Shown: positions 11,325 to 23,464, counted from the stretch's first letter. The stretch is DNA of 64,000 nucleotides from Petrosia ficiformis (GCA_947044365.1 OX345636.1:25595466-25659465); one strand, 5' to 3'. Notes: generated by a model not told the origin, from the sequence alone. A program made the numbers and translations.

Positions 11325-12444
11325 CCTCCCTGAATCAACTATACATAGGCAAGCAAACCTGACCCTTGCACAGATGCGGAAGGTCAGGACCACTGAGAAT
11401 CCTTAACTTGTGTTAGCTGTAGAAAATTTGCACTAGCCAGCAATTGAAGTGAGGTTGTAACAGTCATAGCTAAAAGTATGGAGTTAGTATTACTCGTTAG
11501 ATAATGTTGCCAAGCAACTAGGTTATACCTTGAAGAAACAGCAAAGGTAGGTGATTTGCAGCTTTGTTAGCAGTGAGGAGTTTCTTGCTGTTCTGAACAC
11601 TGGTTATGTCAAGTCACTGTGCTTGCTATTTATCTTCGATAATCTCAGAAATGATATCTGTCATTCTTGTTTTCAACCCTCTGGTAGCTATAATAAAGAA
11701 TCAGGTAAGCATCCGTTTGTTTTCTCACTGAAGTAATATCTTTCCAGTAACCAAAGCATAAAATATATTGTTGAGGTACCATGGGCGTAACACAAGTTTA
11801 TGCCTTGTGAATAGCTTCATGACTGACCCATATGCCAGCCATGGGCACAAGATTATAATGCAGGTGTGACCCTCTGTCCGTATAGTATATGCAAGGGACA
11901 GGTTTGCCTGACTATAAATCAATAACTTGCCTGATCTTTAGTCATATCAAATAATGCCTGCTTCAACATTTCATCTTTAGTGTGTTTATAACTTAAGGAT
12001 ACTTCAGAATGTGCTGGCAATTACTTGCATAAGTTCCAAAATATCTCCTTACTTTGAACAGATTCCCAGTCTATACATTCAGCAGCTTTGGTAACTTTGG
12101 TGTGTTGTGTAACTGTAAGTACACGTACCGACTCATCATCTGTCCACACAAATGTTTTTACTTTCTGTTTTATCACTGTTCTTCGAGGAATTCAGTACTT
12201 GTGTTACCTGAACTTACCTCATGTTGGCTTAATCACGTGACATAATTTTTCTACGAGTGCGTTAATTTCTTCATTTTAGCAATGTCCGTAGTAGTTGCAC
12301 CCTCCCATAATTACTAGAGAATGCTAGCATGAATGCTAATCATTGTGGGGCGAGCCTGAGGAGGTGCTTAAAGAGGAAAGTATTGTTTAATTTCTTAATT
12401 ATCAGTTTAAGTGATAATAGCCATTTTAAACCACTGCATGAATT
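11325..12444. other. Gene-free stretch
   Basis: Short AT-rich frames only; nothing with domain, promoter or splice support. Confidence 0.4.
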
Positions 12445-12930
12445 ATTACCCAATACAGCTGTCTACCTGGTGTGCCAATGTGGATTATGAAATACTGTAT
12501 ATCCTGAAGAAAAGTGCTTGAATACTGTGCAAAGTATGCAACTAAATCTGAGCCTCAATCTCAGTCATTGAAGGAAGTATTTCAAACTATTGTTTGTAGT
12601 CTAAAGGATGAAGACAAGTCTCTAAAAGCTGTTCAGAAGCTCCTCGTTAATAGTGTTGGTGAAAGAGACTATTCTGCCCAAGAAACATGCCATCTCCTCC
12701 TCCAGCTACCTATAATTGATACCTCACGTACCTTTGTCACACTTAGTATTGATGGATCTCGAGTTGTAGAAGTCTAGAAGATCGATTAGATGAAGGCCAG
12801 CCAGCAACAGCTGCATCTACTGGATCATTACATTGCTCGTCCTGCAACTGATTGATCAAACACGTGGCTTTCAAAATTATTTACTAATAAAAAGATTTTT
12901 ACGGAATACGTACCTACAAAGATAATTATA
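12445..12930 (+). pseudogene. Helitron-type protein fragment (region between Rep and helicase)
   Basis: STWCANVDYEILYI (about 12458-12500) is followed, after a frame shift near 12511, by VLEYCAKYATKSEPQSQSLK and then SVGERDYSAQETCHLLLQLP, and ends SIDGSRVVEV at 12777. Another shifted frame reads LDEGQPATAAS to about 12810. The order W-x-A-N-x-D, KYATK, GERDYSAQET and SxDGSR is that of the linker between Rep and the PIF1 helicase in large Helitron proteins of invertebrates. It has the same orientation as the Helitron pieces at 1-1160 and 5690-6680 but is a separate fragment. Confidence 0.7.
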
Positions 12931-13077
12931 CGTACGCAAACATAATAATGCAAACTTTCCAGCTAACTGATAAGTGTGGGGCTCGCTCAAGCTCTCCCCA
13001 ATTATTGTACACTTCCATGAGAAAGATTTTAAAATGAAATCAATGGCCTTGCATTCATTCAGATTGGAGTTCAAAGA

Positions 13078-13117
13078 GGTATATATATATATATTTATGT
13101 ATATATATATATACACA

Positions 13118-13160
<43 letters not shown>

Positions 13161-13200
13161 ATATATATAATTATATATATATATATAATTATATTGTAAT
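13078..13200. repeat. (TA)n microsatellite
   Basis: An almost uninterrupted TATATA run with a few ATTATA breaks. It creates spurious open frames of Tyr/Ile repeats on both strands. Confidence 0.95.
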
Positions 13201-13409
13201 GTGTTTGTAAATATGCTTTAAATATTACTGATCATCATGATGGGTTAATTTAATAGTAACAGTGGGCAATTCATTACTGAACTACTTGATACCCTATTTG
13301 AAATTTCTTGTATCGACTCGAGTAATGTCCAAGTATCAATACCGATAAAGATACCCATACCTCTAATTTAACCAGACACACCCATTTACACAAATTTTAT
13401 AGCATTTCT

Positions 13410-13545
13410 AAAGTTGTACTAGGGGGAGGAGTAGTTGACTCCAATCGGTTTCTAGTCTTGCCAGCTTCTTGCTGCATACAATCTGGTTCAATTCTGTATC
13501 TTTTGGAAGCCACACCCACCTGGGGGTATAATTATTGGGCCTAAA
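13410..13545. repeat. Dispersed repeat, inverted copy at 63341-63475
   Basis: The stretch from GTTGTACTAGGGGGAGGAG to GGGGGTATAATTATTGGGCC matches the reverse complement of 63341-63475 over about 130 bp with few differences, including the shared core GCCAGCTTCTTGCTGCATAC. No coding content. It is probably a non-autonomous transposon family. Confidence 0.85.
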
Positions 13546-13746
13546 TTACTTCACTAGAATCCCTTTTCCTTCAACAATTCTGGGACTGAGACTAATAATT
13601 TATACAATTATAATTTACGTGAAATTAATTATATACAGCTAGTTTGATGGAGCATCCACTTTGCATACAAACAAGTGGTCTGGTACATGTATCACCAGCA
13701 TATAGCGGGGAGGTACTTATTTTAAGTTGTTCACATGTCTTACAAA

Positions 13747-13910
13747 CAGGGGTGTGGAAACATTGAGCCAACTACCAGACATTTTGACGTACTTTCACCA
13801 CTCTTGTCCTGCTCCCCATATACTTTGTATACAGTTTAGTTTCAATTTACCGGACATTCACTAGATTTATCAGACAATGTCCTGCATGACTGACTGTTTC
13901 CACACCACTG
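13747..13910. mobile_element. Short hAT-like MITE
   Basis: Ends CAGGGGTGTGGAAAC and GTTTCCACACCACTG are near-perfect inverted repeats. Flanks CTTACAAA (13739-13746) and CTTATGAA (13911-13918) look like a slightly decayed 8-bp TSD. A related inverted copy occurs at 51586-51757. Confidence 0.8.
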
Positions 13911-14029
13911 CTTATGAAGTGTGAATTTGAAATTTGTGCAGTGAGTGTTCCAACTTCATTTTTCTGTTCTGGAAGGATAATTTCATAAGTAAGCTCGATG
14001 TTGAAGAAATTGAGTGCCATTGAAAGGTT

Positions 14030-14480
14030 AACAGAGACACAATGTATAAAATTGTACTGAATCATTCATCTTTCGAATTTTTCACATTTGTGATGGATAG
14101 ACTAGATGACAAAGAGCATAGTGGAGAATACTAAAGACACTGCTAATGCTGTTCTACCTTCTGTGAGGAGAAAGGGCAAGGCCTGACAAATTCCTCCACC
14201 AAAGCAACCTCCACCAAGAAGTCTGCTTCCACAAATGGGCATTACTTTCTCTTCAGTTGTGGTAAGTGTTGGTGTCATACATAGATATTTGCATGATGCT
14301 ATAAACATGTAAATATTTTGAATACTGTAAGCTATCGCTATTTCACAGGTAAGCATATCTGACCAGCGAACCCATTGAGCTATATCCAGCTTGCCATGAC
14401 ATAAATGTGAAAAATTCGAAAGATGAATGACTCAGTATAATTTTATATATTGTGTATATTATGTACATGGTGTCTCTGCA
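14030..14480. repeat. Foldback element, arms about 65-85 bp
   Basis: The left arm (AGAGACACAATGTATAAAAT ... TCTTTCGAATTTTTCACATT, to about 14093) is repeated as its reverse complement at about 14398-14480. The core AATTTTTCACATTT pairs with AAATGTGAAAAATT. The spacer holds a minus-strand open frame without recognisable features. Confidence 0.75.
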
Positions 14481-15009
14481 GAATCGTCTCCTGCTCAGAC
14501 CAGTGACTACTAGTGTTTTGTCAAATGAAGATCATGATAGCAGTTCTGAGGATGAGCTCCCTAAAGGCGTTCAGTCAAAATGATCATCTAACGATGAAAC
14601 TACTATCTTTTTACCTGTGGTGCTTCTTAGGATTTCTCTTCTAGTAATGTTTCTACTGGCATGGAGTGTGCTACTTCTGACGACCATTATTAACAGCTAG
14701 TATGCTGAGCAGCGCACCGTTAGTTTTAGTTTTTTCAATGTTGATAACAATTTGGATCAAACAATCAAGCCAAGGACAGTTCAGGCTTGGGGCCAATTAC
14801 AATTGTAATTGTAATTGATTGTAATTGATTACGCTTTTTTATAATCATAATCGTAATCACACTTAAAATTTTATGTAATCATAATCGTAATCATGCTCTG
14901 TAATCACCTGTAATCACCTGTAATTACTCATTGAAGACTATTCATAATTTAACAAGTAGCTAAGCTCATTTATATTTTCAGTACTCATATTAATTGTCAA
15001 TAATATTAT

Positions 15010-15601
15010 CAGGAGCCCATAATGACGTTGACCAAAAAACCTAAGAGTAGGAGTGGTAAACGACCACGCATTTAATTAAATTGGGCAAGCTATCTGTCTG
15101 ACCGTCTGTTACTATTTTTAGAACCCATGTGTATACGCCTTCGTTAAATATGGCGTCTACACTTCGACGATCTCCAAGGTTAGCTATGAAACGAACACGT
15201 ATAGAGGCAGAAATGGAGTCACCTACTATCAGGAAAGTGAGAGCATGCTTTGGCGAAGCCGTGAAATAACTGTTTAGTCCTATTCAAAAGTGTTTGACAT
15301 CATTGCCTTCTGTTATTGAAATGATTGCAGTGAAGGGTTCTGACTACTTTGTCAATGGCTTCAGTAGGAACATCTTCATAGTCTACACGAGCCAGAATAT
15401 CGCTCAATTCTTTTCTCTGTTATACAGGAAACTTAGTCAATGTAGTATATAGTAACTGTTGAAGCCATATTTCACGAACGCGTGTACACGTGAGTTCTAA
15501 AAATAATAACAGACGGTCAGACAGATAGTTTGACCAATTTTAATTAAATGCGTGGTCGTTTACCGCTCCTACTCTTACGCTTTCGTCATTATGGGCTCCT
15601 G
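15010..15601. mobile_element. Long-TIR element nested in 14782-16065
   Basis: CAGGAGCCCATAATGACG at the left end is matched by its reverse complement at the right end. The inverted repeat continues, with small indels, for about 110 bp on each side, through GCGGTAAACGACCACGC/GTGGTAAACGACCACGC and CTATCTGTCTGACCGTC. No clear TSD was found. A right-end fragment of the same family lies in a calpain intron at 32498-32581. Confidence 0.88.
15150..15269 (+). CDS. Short basic open frame inside nested element, possible first exon
   Basis: MASTLRRSPRLAMKRTRIEA opens a 39-codon frame ending at TAA 15267-15269. It is strongly basic (RRSPR, KRTR). A splice donor at AGGAAA|GTGAGA (about 15234-15239) suggests a first exon truncated by internal deletion of a larger element. 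It lies just inside the long terminal repeat, the usual place for a transposase start. The function is not recognised. Confidence 0.4.
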   Translation: MASTLRRSPRLAMKRTRIEAEMESPTIRKVRACFGEAVK

Positions 15602-16065
15602 GAATTTTATTACGTTATAATTGAATACAAGACTGTTTTGATGTTTCAATTAACTGATCAAAGGTTTTCAAAGTTTACTGTAGTGTTTAAAGAAAATTTT
15701 TTTCATAATCAATTCAGTAGTTTACTGAATTGTGGTCTACTTGGCTGTTGTTTAGGAAACGTTTAGCATAGTTCTAATGCTGGAAAATTCTTTAGACCTA
15801 AATGGTACCTTTCATGTGATGAACTGTTTGAAAGTTCATTAGATGTAATAGTTATTGTTCATACGATACAATAGTTATTAGTCCTAAGATGTAACAATTA
15901 TTGTTCATTTCTTGTTCACAAGAAAAGAAATTTATGTAATCATAATCGCAATCATGGTGTTGTATTCGAAATTGTGATCAGCATTTTTTGACCGTAATCT
16001 TAATCAGTCTCAGTAATTATGTAATCGTAATCGTAATCATGTCTTTGTAATCTGCCCCAACCCTG

Positions 16066-17471
16066 GGCCCAAGGTATTTACTATATTTTACAATGTTTTA
16101 TTCATTTAAATTTCACCACGTACATGTGATCTGATCAGTGCTGTAACCAGTCACTTCATTGTTTGAACTTATTGTCTTGATCGCTGTGAAAATCAGATAA
16201 TTTTTAACTTTCCCACTATCCTCGTCAATGTCACTTACCTACACTCTGGGATACTTCTAAATACATGTACTTCTGCATGTGAATGCAGCATTTAAAAAAA
16301 TTACAGTTCTTGTTTACATTGTAATTTGGAATTTTTTAATGCATGTTTAGTTGACTGGCACACTCACAAGGAAATATCAACAAGTTTTGAGTTACTTTGT
16401 GGACATATAGACCATGTTCATTTAAATACTTCCCATTGGAAGTAATAGTGAATGAAAATAAAGGAGATAAAATGGTCATTATAATCAAGCAACATTATGA
16501 ATTTGCCTAAGGTTCTTGTCTTCTTGAGGAGATAGATCAATCTGTTAGTTCAGGGGTGGCTGCTACTACTCATGATGCTCCATCATATTTTAATGGTTAG
16601 AGATCGGCTAACAACTGGTAGGGGTGGAGGTGCACAGAGTACTCAAATGAATGGTAGTGATGCAGTATCTTGTCTGGAATGTCTAGAAATGTTCCCATGG
16701 ACTGGTATGTAGAAATGAATTTACAACACAAACTAGATTTTTCTAGTGACACAATTTGATATCTGGCAATACAGCATCTTTCACTCGTCATGCCTTCATC
16801 AACAAACCTCTTTCATCCATTCGAGCTTATCTTAATAGTAGGGTGACATTCCATTTCTACCTGGCCTACCAGTGACTCAGCAATATGAAATGCTAGCAGC
16901 AGTTATATCCTTACTAGCTAGACACCTGTGTATAGTATAGTTCATGGTATATCATGTGTATTATATATATACAGGAATGCTATACACAGTATGATTATTA
17001 CATTCCTCTGGTAAAGTTGATTACTTTCCCCATCTATTTATGAGATAGAAATATCAGAAACCTTTGATATTTGTGTGGTAAATATGCTAATATGCTATAT
17101 ACTGACCCAGGTATGCTATGAATAATCACTGTATTTGTATTACACTTTCATAATTATGTCAAAAACAACAAAACCAAACCATTTTAATGATTCTTGTTCG
17201 TGTACATCACTTTCTAAATATTCTATTTAGTGCCCCTAATTTAATATAGTCCAACCTTTTAATGATATGGTCAATCATATTTGACGTTCTCTTGTATGAT
17301 GTATCACTAGGTCACTAAGGAACCTGAATGGCATTTACTTCTTGCTGGACAAGAACGGCAATACTGTAGAATTGAAATCATGTAATGCAACTACTACTTA
17401 CATCATGCAAACCATTTTTGATACCTCTGAGTGAAGTTTATTCACTTCCTTTGTTTGGTACATTCAATTAA
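16066..17471. other. Gene-free stretch with faint coding-like remnants
   Basis: AT-rich. A short open piece near 17310-17430 reads SLRNLNGIYFLLDKNGNTVE in one frame and could belong to the remnant at 17472. Otherwise nothing is supported. Confidence 0.35.
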
Positions 17472-17717
17472 CCTCTTAGTGGACATGCTGAGGCTCATTA
17501 TAGCTTCTACTTTGCCCAGCAGGTTCACTACCCTTGTCCTTCAGACCCAGGCTCTATGTACTTTCATACACCTCAAAAGTGTGGTCTGTTTGGAATCCAT
17601 TGTGAAGGACTTCCAAGGCAGGTTAACTACCTAATTGATGAAGTCTCTGCTATAGGAAAAAGTACAAATGTGATAACCAGCTATCTCCACATGTGTATTG
17701 TATATCTATATCTATAG
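17472..17717 (+). pseudogene. Conserved transposon-associated protein fragment (DUF7869-like)
   Basis: An 81-codon open stretch contains HAEAHYSFYFAQQVHYP, then GSMYFHTPQKCGLFGIHCEG and PRQVNYLIDEVSAIGKSTNV, with SYLHM after it. The pattern HYSxDFAQQVHYP, PxKCGxFGVxCEG, QVNYLIDE is one I recognise from a large family of uncharacterised, multicopy, transposon-linked proteins of invertebrates (annotated DUF7869). The expected Asp of DFAQ is Tyr here and flanking sequence has stops, so this is a decayed fragment. No function is claimed. Confidence 0.5.
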
Positions 17718-19700
17718 GTACATCTGTATTGTATATCACATGTACATAATTATGTGTACAATTTACATGTAACTATGTTTATCTACAAGACATTGACATA
17801 TGTGTGTGTTTAGAGCTATGATTGTGGACAAGTAAGACTAATTAAAATACAACTATTGTTCATACTGAATTATGAACACAATTTATAATAGTGTTGAGAA
17901 TTATTATATAGTTGTTTTAACTCATCAGCACACTATAAATTATACAATTTGCATAGTTATAATTATAATTATTAGGACACTAATTCAGCAGCCTTTTGTA
18001 TATATGGCTATTCTCTTTCACTTACAGATGATTACTATTTTCTGTTTCACTTAATTGAGTCATGTCTGCTGTCCCCAATTGCAAGTAGTGAACCTGGCAA
18101 CTAAAGGTCATTCACGTTTTTTACCTTTGCCTCAGAAAAATGTTCATAACTTTAGTTTGTAATCACTGAAAATCTTTTTACCTGCAACACTTTCATATAA
18201 TTATCCTTACCTTTCTTTTTTATGAATGTCAAATTCAGTCCATTGCTTCATTGAATTACATGTATTAAACTTATGACATTACACTATACAATGTATATTG
18301 CATCATATCCTAATTATTATAATTAATTTATTACTTAGCTTAGTTCTGAATATATATACAAATGCACATGCTCAATTGGATTCCTTGTGGCTCGATTAAT
18401 GTATCAAAATAGTGTCCAATTTGAAATCAAATTTCTGCAGCAGTTGAAATTTGCTTAATTCATAGTACCTGAAGATAGCATGTCGATACTTTTACACCAG
18501 CATTTTATTATGAATGTGATTGGAATGTTGCTTAAATAATTGTGATAAGTCTACAAATAAAACTGTAGCTATTCAAGACCACCCCACAGTGAAGCAAATT
18601 AGTCAATGACAGTAAAATAATGACTGCATTCACCAAATATCTTGGAGTTGACTGGTCTGCAGTTGCAATCACAAGAAAAAAGTTTTTAACCTAAAATATG
18701 CATATTAATACTATTGCATTCTTATAGTTTTGAAGTTGCTGGGAGACTCAGGGCTGTAGCTAAGAGGGGTTTACAGGGCTCTCTGGGACACCCCCTCTCC
18801 ACTCAGTATGATTTACGCCTTTTTTGAATGGGGTCTTGTAACTCTTGTTACCAGTTTACATTGCAACAGGTAGTATACAAGCTAATTTGTGCTGCTATTG
18901 ATGTGACCACATGTGGTTTTAATTACGTAATGAAAAAAGTAATGGCTGTTTACCTTCAAGAATAATGGAACTTAACTGTCTTATTAATCCTGAATATAAT
19001 TACATGTATATATATATATTTATATATATAATTCTGCTATCATCTTCATGACACATTCATGAATACTATAATTATACGTACTCTTTAGACAGTAAAACAT
19101 ATTCAGCTTCTGCGTTTTTGGTATCATTCACTCAGAATAATTGCTTCTTTTGTGGATTGGCTTTTTGTATTTTCTGGGTTTAACACATGCAGAGGAACCC
19201 CCCACCCTCTATGGGTCCCCAACCTTATCGGACTGATTTGCAACCATTACCCAGAAGGTTCCAATGAACCCATCCCTGGCTACAGGCTTGGACTAGTTGG
19301 TCAGTGACAGTTACAAAGAATATTATTTAATATATATTGACCACAGCCTGCATGAATAAATTTTTAAATGTTAACGTACCTCTATCAGATCCTACTGATC
19401 TATGGCCTGGCATTCCCATAATAATCTCACGAGTGTCATAATGTCATGTATAGTAACAATGGAATATGTATCATAATGTATATAATCCCCCTACTTATCA
19501 CATTGCACACTCAGTAGTGACAGTAGTGTATGTGTGAGGTAGTTGATTGCAATGAATTTAATTACAAATCTCCAGGGCTGCCATAATTAACCAACGATTT
19601 TCATCCATATAAGGAATTGGTAACTATTTTTGGTAAATTCTAAAAATAGCATACCCGCCTTCCGCTCATTTTAGCTCTAAAATAGTTAACCTTTGACAGT
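17718..19700. other. Gene-free stretch upstream of the PLAC8 pair
   Basis: AT-rich, with short TATA runs (19005-19031). No exon, element end or RNA gene could be supported. Confidence 0.4.
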
Positions 19701-19775
19701 CCCCACTGTTGTGCTCAAAGACCGAAGTTTGTGATTTGTGATTTCCGATAGTCCTCTCGAAGAAAGCAAGACAAA

Positions 19776-20240
19776 ATGTCAAGGGATTTTAGCAACGGAA
19801 TCTGTGGGTGTTTTGGTGACTGCAGCATCTGTAAGCGAGCTATTTTTTTTTTTAATTCTTGTTTTAAAGCATGACATGACTCACTTCTACTCTTTCAGGT
19901 GTGCTGTCGTTTTTCTGTCCATGCATCCAGTTTGGGCGCAATGCAGAAAATCTAGGAGAATCCTGTTTCTCATATGCTATTAGCCAGCTTGTGCCTCTCC
20001 TAAACTTGTACTGCAGGGTAACTGTTAGAGGCAGAATCAGGGAACAAAAAGGAATCGAGGGCTCCTGTTTCAAGGATCTGCTATGTTCCTGGTGTCTTTA
20101 TCCTTGTTCTCTAGCACAAGAGGCTCAGGTAAATAGTGTTTTTTTTTTCCTCGCTCGCTATACAGATATATGTATGTATATGACTTTTATCTTTTCTTCA
20201 GGAACTTGCTCCAGGCAGTCAGTCAATGGCACGGGAATAA
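19776..20240 (+). CDS. PLAC8-family protein, gene 1 (3 exons)
   Basis: Exons 19776-19830, 19899-20128 and 20202-20240 join in phase into a 107-aa protein; all introns are GT-AG. It has the single PLAC8 domain (Pfam PLAC8, as in PLAC8 and cornifelin): a Cys-rich start GICGCFGDCSIC, then FFCPC (about residues 23-27), GRNAENLGESC, a hydrophobic segment LVPLLN, then RGRIREQKGIEGSC and a second Cys cluster CSWCLYPC before AQEAQE. The C-terminus is a short polar tail (SQSMARE). Members are small membrane-associated proteins; the biochemical role is poorly defined across the family. An AATAAA signal at 20305-20310 lies 65 bp past the stop. The start is chosen because exon 1 ends in phase 1 exactly as in the paralogue at 20652. 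No intron interrupts KGIEGSC, unlike gene 2. Confidence 0.93.
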
Positions 20241-20578
20241 ACTGGACTATCTTACTCGTTAACATTTAGGATTCATAATATAATTAAAATATGTTATACA
20301 TCGAAATAAATGTCGACCTGTGGATGATAAAATTTTATTCGTATCTTTATAATATATATAATATAGGTTTTTTTTGTTCACGCTGTATGCACACACTTAG
20401 TTGTAAACAACATTTTTGATTTGCAGTTCTAATTTGTTTTTCTTATGGTGATTAAACGAATTTGCAACTAAAAAAACTGAAACTATATGAAAATGCTTGT
20501 TCTGGTAGGGTTAGTTACCTAAGTAAGTACGCCATATTTTAAAGTAATCTGCGGAAGAAAGGTGTGATCTTGTAGCCC

Positions 20579-20624
20579 AGCCGCCCACGCCCTATTTAGT
20601 CCAACATTAAGTGCGTGGGCGGCT
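20579..20624. promoter_or_regulatory. Inverted pair of EGR/Zif268-type sites before PLAC8 gene 2
   Basis: AGCCGCCCACGC (20579-20590) and GCGTGGGCGGCT (20613-20624) are a perfect 12-bp inverted repeat. Each arm contains GCGTGGGCG, the classical EGR-family zinc-finger site. The GC-rich block stands alone in AT-rich DNA and ends 28 bp before the ATG of the second PLAC8 gene. A promoter role is inferred; the pair could also form a hairpin in the 5' UTR. Confidence 0.5.
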
Positions 20625-20651
20625 CATGACTGCTACTTTGTGACTGAAAAA

Positions 20652-22601
20652 ATGTCCCTTCAATGGAGTCATGGCATTTTAGGTTGCTTTGGTGACTGCA
20701 CAACGTGTGAGTTAAACTTACTGTATTTATAATTATAATTACATTATCCATAGTAGATACATTGTGTGTATTATTATTATTGTGTTGGTAAAAATTATAG
20801 TATAATTATAATAATTATTATATAATATTATATAATTATATAGATTATAATTATAATAGTTTATTATATAAATTATAATTATAACCACTGCATATAATGT
20901 GCAGATTGTATATACACTAATTGTCAGCCTCCTTTGAAGAAATAATATATAATTTGTATGAATTACCTTACCTGCGTGTGTCTAAACGAACATTTGTGTC
21001 ACTTATTGCATAAATATAATATACCTCTTCCACTAAATCAACTATCCATAGCTCATTTAAGTTATTATGATAATAATAATTTAATTCCTGATCGCTCAAT
21101 TATGATGATTAGAGTAAAATGTTGCGCTGGAGTGACATAATCTTTTGTGGACAGATTCCTGCTGTTCATTAAAAAGAGTGGTCTGACTGACTAGACTAGT
21201 GTTCTGGTGCAATTACTAGAAAATGTGTAGATGTAGGATTGTAATTTTATTATCATACTGTAGCATCGTTGTACAGATGTTTATATTGTGTTATCACACA
21301 GTTGTAATAATAGCATTGTAATAAGCCTGAGATCATGTGACTCAAATGATGCTACAGTATCGTTAATTGATTTCGTGGTATACATTCACCTATCCATGCA
21401 ATAACAATAATCAGCTATCAAAGCTGCATTAACTTGACTTTCTCTTTTTAGGTCTGTTGGCTTTTTTCTGTCCATGTTATTTATATGGCAAAAATGCAGA
21501 AAGTGTTGGAGAAAGTTGTTGTTTATATGCTTTGTGCTCCCTAATACCTATATTGAACTTCTGGTGTGCAATAAATATACGAGGCAGAATCAGAGCACAA
21601 AAAGGAATTGATGTGAGTTATATAATAATAATACTGCATTTCTTATTAGCAGTGCTTAATAATTAAATCAGTACATTTGTGAGTCTTTATATAGTGGTGG
21701 TTGGCTATGTAGTCTGTATTCCTAACTGTGAGTTGGCTATTCTTGTTTTGATGGTTTTGTTATCATTATAATCACTAATATGATATAGTCAATTGGTGGT
21801 ATCAGTATACACTACAAGAGAAACCTATTACTTAACTTATTATCTTTCATTAATGTTTGCCCATGTAAGTGGAGCAGATTGACTGTAGAAGTTATGCACA
21901 AAATTTAATTACTAAACTGGGATGCATGGAGAATGATTTATGTTCCAGTGTTTTATATGGTGGTGAATACCACATTGGCTGGTTCTTTAGAAACAGACTA
22001 CGAGTAGCTTTAATCATGCATATGTGCATCCAGTTGTTTTTTTTTTTAATCCACTTAGAACTATCAGAGTGAAGCTTCTGCCACGATATCTAGCTCCAAC
22101 CAATTTTATTTTATGCATGTGGTTCAAGCCACAAAACGTTAACATTACGACTGGAGGTTAAGTTGTAAGACTCGTATATAATTATAGAGTACTGAATGTT
22201 TTAACAATTGAGTTCCAAACCTCCAATTACACAATAGTAAATGGTACATGTATAATTTAGAAGATAGACATTCTCATGATCCATTAGTAGCGATTGTCTA
22301 TCATGTTTATTAATTGAAATTCTTAGTTGTAAACATTGTCCATTTCGTGTTGGTTGTGTATATTACTGTGGTTAGCAACATTATTACTATTTTCATTTGT
22401 ACAGGGTACATGTCTGAAGGACACAATCTGCATATTTTGTTTTCCCTTCTGTACTTTGGTACAAGCTGCTAGGGTAAGGTGATAGTTACTGATACAGAAA
22501 ATAATCTAACAAATCCACAAGTCATTACAATCACAGCTATGTTTTCTATCACCTAGGAGGTGAAACATGGTCCTGGTCACTTGTATATGGCAAGAGAATA
22601 A
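20652..22601 (+). CDS. PLAC8-family protein, gene 2 (4 exons)
   Basis: Exons 20652-20706, 21452-21612, 22405-22473 and 22557-22601 join in phase into a 109-aa protein with GT-AG introns. The domain order is as in gene 1: GILGCFGDCTTC, FFCPCYLYGKNAESVGESCC, a hydrophobic SLIPILNFW stretch, RGRIRAQKGID, then CLKDTICIFCFPFCTLVQAA and a polar tail ending MARE. It is a tandem paralogue of the gene at 19776, same strand, 411 bp between stop and start. Exon 1 is identical in length (55 nt) and phase. Gene 2 has an extra intron (21613-22404) splitting KGID from GTCLKD where gene 1 is continuous. An ATTAAA near 22699 may be the polyadenylation signal. The role is as uncertain as for gene 1. Confidence 0.92.
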
Positions 22602-23440
22602 TATGTTATGAGTAGCCACAAGCCACATCACTGACATTCAAGTACATATAGTATCATGGACTATATAGTGTTTTGTTCTTGTGGTAGTGTGTGTAGACAA
22701 TTAAAATATTTTGTGTATAGTAGCAATTAGCTATCTGAGATCTGAGACACTGTAAATCAAATTATAGCTGCACTTTACAGTATTCACTTCATGGTGTTAA
22801 ATATGTAATATATCAATTATTATATCATATTTCAAATCAATAATAATTATTTCAAGCCTATTTAAACAGTTACACACACACACACACACATGTACTAGTA
22901 GCAATACATCTTCCATGCATACATACACACATACACACATACACACACATGTACCAGTAGCAATGTATACTTAATACTATTGTATCAAGTGAATACGTAT
23001 AAGCTATAAAAACCATTGTCAATTATTTTTTCATTCTCTTGCCATGGACTGTGGTACTGGTGCAATCTCCAAAGCCTCTTGTACTAATGCACATGGTGTG
23101 CAGAACAGTGAACAAAGAAGATCATTAAAGAATGTCCCCTGTGGAAAACAAACAGACACAGCCATGTCCACAGTCAGCTGACATGATTACTACATTATCA
23201 CAAAGAACAAAAACTGTTGTTATGACAAAGTGGACTGGTGTTATGATAATTGCACTCTGACTTTGAAAACCAGGAACTTGTAGCGACTAAATAAACAATA
23301 CTCCAAATTTACTCATTGCACCACAATAATTTTTTTGCAGCACTGTTATGTATGTTAGGGTTACATCCATATACATGTATATCATTTGGTAATATGAGGT
23401 CATTTTGAATTTCAATACAAACACTGTTACACCCACTAAA
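22602..23440. other. Gene-free stretch with CA-repeats
   Basis: (CA)n tracts at 22873-22890 and ACAC/ATAC tracts at 22920-22951 share a GTACYAGTAGCAAT flank, so they are a small tandem duplication. No gene is supported. Confidence 0.5.
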
Positions 23441-23464
23441 TTGAGTGATAAAACGCCCATTGAT

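Larger units (their letters stand above)
14782..16065. mobile_element. hAT-like non-autonomous element carrying a nested element
   Basis: Ends CAGGCTTGGGGCCAATTACA and TGTAATCTGCCCCAACCCTG are inverted repeats with three mismatches. Both subterminal regions consist of short TAATCATAATCGTAATCA-type repeats. Flanking 8-mers (GGACAGTT, GGCCCAAG) do not match, so the TSD has decayed or one end is imprecise. Removing the inner element at 15010-15601 leaves about 690 bp. A possible relative starts near 24770. Confidence 0.75.

Noticed and set aside
12974..13210. Tyr/Ile-rich frames on both strands
   Set aside because: They come from the (TA)n microsatellite.
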